Positions 61,122 to 64,000 of a DNA stretch of 64,000 bases are shown one piece after another. The notes beneath the pieces were generated by a model. That model was not told where the DNA came from. It searched no databases and saw only the letters and a list, made by a program, of their open reading frames with translations. Source of the stretch: Tubulanus polymorphus (lineage: Eukaryota; Nemertea; Palaeonemertea; Tubulaniformes; Tubulanidae); the NCBI RefSeq assembly GCF_964204645.1, contig NC_134029.1:20912450-20976449 (forward strand). The letters run 5' to 3'. The position numbers were made by a program, and so were the translations under genes. Position 1 is the stretch's first letter, and every line of letters starts with the position of its first letter.

Positions 61122-61371
61122 ACACAGCCACATATATAAATGTGTACATTTGAGCTTCAAGAACAAATTGTAATTTGTACAGATTATAAAAGTATTATTG
61201 GGTAGTTGTTAATTTATGGAATAATTCTTGCTTAATCAGTCTCGATTGATTTTATGATACATTGCTGTATTTCATGATGTTCAAATGATTTACATTATGT
61301 GAAACCTATTTAAACTTTTTCGAAAGCATTTAATGGAATTGAATTATGCCGGTGATTTTAAATTTATTACA

Positions 61372-61541
61372 GTGCACGTAGAACTGGCTAAATTCCGACT
61401 TTTCAATCCGGATTTTCGCTTAACTCTGATGGAATATTTAGTCCATTTAACCCGGAACCATGTGAACTATTATTCGTAATTCAGATTTTACTCAAATCTG
61501 GGTAGTACCTAGTAATCCGAATTAAGCGAGTTCTACTGTAT
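61372..61541. mobile_element. Degraded pogo/Tigger-type MITE in the MFSD8 3' UTR
   Basis: The right end CGCTTAATTCGG-type sequence (seen as CCGAATTAAGCGAGTTCTACTG followed by TA) is a recognisable pogo-type terminus. The left end (CAGTGCACGTAGAACTGGC) is more diverged. If the signal at 61729 is used, the copy is transcribed within the MFSD8 3' UTR. Confidence 0.5.
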
Positions 61542-61728
61542 GATTTAACTAATGCAAGTATCAATCTGCGGCCTGAATCATCAAAATAACACGTGAATGA
61601 TGGCCACTGATTGACATCTGCGTATATTTTCCTTGTTGATTATTGAATACGTCTGTATTTTGAATTCGATATGATATTTATATTTATAAACGTTTTAACA
61701 TTTTAATGATGGTGTTTGTACCTCGTGA

Positions 61729-61734
61729 AATAAA
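61729..61734 (+). terminator. Polyadenylation signal of MFSD8
   Basis: AATAAA about 610 bases after the MFSD8 stop codon at 61119-61121, in AT-rich sequence with GT-rich words shortly upstream. Confidence 0.45.
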
Positions 61735-64000
61735 AGATGTTATATACACCACGCATTATCTGTTTTGGTATTATTCTATGGCCGATTTTATCGGATGACA
61801 ATTCATCTCATTGTTGTCTTGCGCTAAAGACTATTCCGTAGTATGAATCGCCGAAAGATAAAAGAACAATATTCATTAATGGATTTTTTTCCGTAAAACG
61901 GGAATCGAACGACGAATTCAAATTATGCTCGTACTTTTGACTATTCTTAAGATATATACGCTGGCTTTAATGCGCCAAGAAGGTGACATTCCCGTGTTCA
62001 CCAAGTGTTTTAAGTACATGCGCATCATTTCCAACGCCTGAAGAAATATCTACATATATCTAGTGATTGTGTAGCTGGCCAAAATATATATGTACCGATA
62101 TATATGACTCCCATATTATTGACGCAAACATTATTTGCTCTACGTCTATCGTTAAACAGTCTTTTGATAGCAAAACCATAGGAAATGCATCGTTCATGTG
62201 TTTCTATTCTGTGCACCTGACAGTTGAAGATTAATATGCTTTTAAGTACTTATTTTAAACCACCGTTTCGATAGTTAACTTGACCCTACAAAATCGAATG
62301 CAGTGCGAGTCCATATGTGTTATTTTTCTGGCGTTTTTTTTTTGTCTTCTAAATTCAATGCTCAGACGTTTTCATATCGGGTATATTTTGAATTCGATCG
62401 CCTTTCCGTTTGAAACATCTCAGTTATGATATAGAAATCGACCCAATTCCAACATCTGTCGATACAGATACGTATATCAGATTTACATGGATTTTTTTCT
62501 CGCCGTTCTTTGTATTGCGATATATAAATTATTTTTGTATTGGCATATCATATGTAACGAATTTGCTCGTGAATGTCACGGTTGTCTTATGTAAAATGAA
62601 ATGGGTGCCATAAATCCATTTGTAAAGCAACCAATTTATCACGTTTAAGTATTTATTATCAACTCTCTTTATAAAGTATCCAAAAATTAATAATACACCT
62701 GCATTGCGCACGTCTGCGAAGATAAACGAGCTGTTTTTGAAACGCTTTTTATATAACCAATTTCACCTGCCACATAAATTAGACAGTCGTGACCGAGAAG
62801 AACCATATTGGAGAAAAATTGAATCTCTCCACTGAAGTATTCGATGGCTTATTTTTTTAGGGACGATTAACTTTTAAAATTCTACAATAAATCACTCATC
62901 GAAATACTCGTAATGTAGTCAATTGACTTTAATATCGCTAACTCACAATAGATAATGTAGCCCTGGGGTGCTTAAGTTTTTGCCCCTGTTTTACAAATAA
63001 TGTCCTGTTTTACAAGCTTCCGACAAAAATGGTTTCACTCACAATTCCTTTTTTATACAAGCGTTTTTTTTAGAACAACATGTATAACTAACTAGCGATA
63101 TCCACGCCCCAGGCGACCCCCAGGCGGCTTTATTTTCACCGTTATGGTCTCTTCCACTAATACACATTATAAATGAAAAACCAACAGTGAAACTGTCATT
63201 ATCTGGAACGTCTTATGGTGTTAGTTCTGAATCAATTGAACAATTAAACTTAAAATAAAATGATGATTGAATCACATCACCCTGGATTTAGGTTGCATAT
63301 AGCCGAAGGCCTCAATCTGGCCGAGGGTTATAATATAGAAATGGAACAAAAATGAGCCCTACATGTTATATGGAGCCAAATATACGCATCGATAATGTAC
63401 ATGCATAATCCTTATATTTTTATATTTTTTTACAAATAAGATAGATCAAGGTTCCAACAATTCATACACCTGACTTAATTCTCGTGATTTATTGGTGATA
63501 TTTTCAAATGGTTCAAAATATCCGTAAATCAATTTCAAAAAAAATCCGTCCATGTTTCTGCAATTACATAAGATTAATTTCTCGAAATAGACCAAGTTCG
63601 TATTCTTTCCGCGTTTAGAAAAGACATTAATAATTCTTTTCTTCTGGTTGCTCACTTCAAAAAACGGATTCGCCGAACTTATTGCTCAAAAGGAAAGAAC
63701 TTTCCATTGGAACATGCATACAAACCGCCAATGTTCATTGTGTAGGACGCGGAAAGGTAATATTTCAGAATTTTGATAACTATTTTCTTTTCGATATTTC
63801 CTTTCGAAAAATATGTTGGTGTGAATCCATGATGGGACACTGCACTTTATTTGTTTCGGTGATGTATGGTACATAGGTTGCAAATTCGGGGAGTGGTTGT
63901 ATATGTAACGGGCTTTTCCAGGTGAATCAAAATTTTCTAATGATTTTGATGAAAATCTAACAATAATTTTTTCCACGGGAAGAAATATATAGATAGAAAT
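61735..64000. other. No recognised gene
   Basis: AT-rich sequence after MFSD8. Short open frames on both strands have no signal peptide, domain motif or splice support that I can recognise, and I see no RNA gene. Confidence 0.5.

Overview
This is a 64 kb piece of nuclear genome from an animal. Every recognised gene is split by GT-AG introns of roughly 60 to 2,500 bases, polyadenylation signals are eukaryotic, and there is a nuclear tRNA-Ser with a poly-T terminator. The gene set (NSUN7, JADE, a GABA-B-like receptor, FBXO8, a FAM47E-like gene, MFSD8, an IGFBP-domain protein, a PAN-domain secreted protein) and the AT-rich introns full of short foldback and MITE-like repeats suggest a marine invertebrate, most likely a lophotrochozoan. 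That last step is inference. I rebuilt the gene models by hand from splice sites, reading phase and remembered family sequences. No operons, CRISPR arrays or prokaryotic features are present.

Layout, left to right. 1-4536: no recognised gene. 4551-15308 (+): NSUN7-like RNA methyltransferase. 17301-23391 (-): JADE PHD-finger protein, tail-to-tail with NSUN7. 24997-25851 (+): an unrecognised single-coding-exon protein with repeated RRGS motifs, head-to-head with JADE across a CpG-rich promoter. 26987-33413 (-): a GABA-B-like class C receptor in 15 coding exons. 36805-37291 (-): a small secreted PAN-like protein. 37955-38036 (+): tRNA-Ser(CGA). 41147-43856 (+): a secreted cysteine-rich protein with an IGFBP N-terminal domain, behind a TATA box and two CACGTG boxes. 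45258-46064 (-): a C2H2 zinc-finger protein. 48754-50635 (+): FBXO8 (F-box plus Sec7). 53005-56581 (-) and 56921-61121 (+): a FAM47E-like gene and the lysosomal transporter MFSD8/CLN7, head-to-head with 339 bp between start codons. 61735-64000: no recognised gene.

The genes do not form one pathway. What links them is position: human NSUN7, JADE1, FBXO8, FAM47E and MFSD8 all lie on chromosome 4, so the window looks like a fragment of an ancient animal linkage group. I found no clearly new biological system. The most interesting points are this linkage, a PCNA-binding-type motif in the JADE tail, an arginine at the expected catalytic cysteine of NSUN7, a GABA-B-like receptor lacking expected ligand residues, two close head-to-head gene pairs, and several foldback/MITE families, one lying inside a FAM47E intron.
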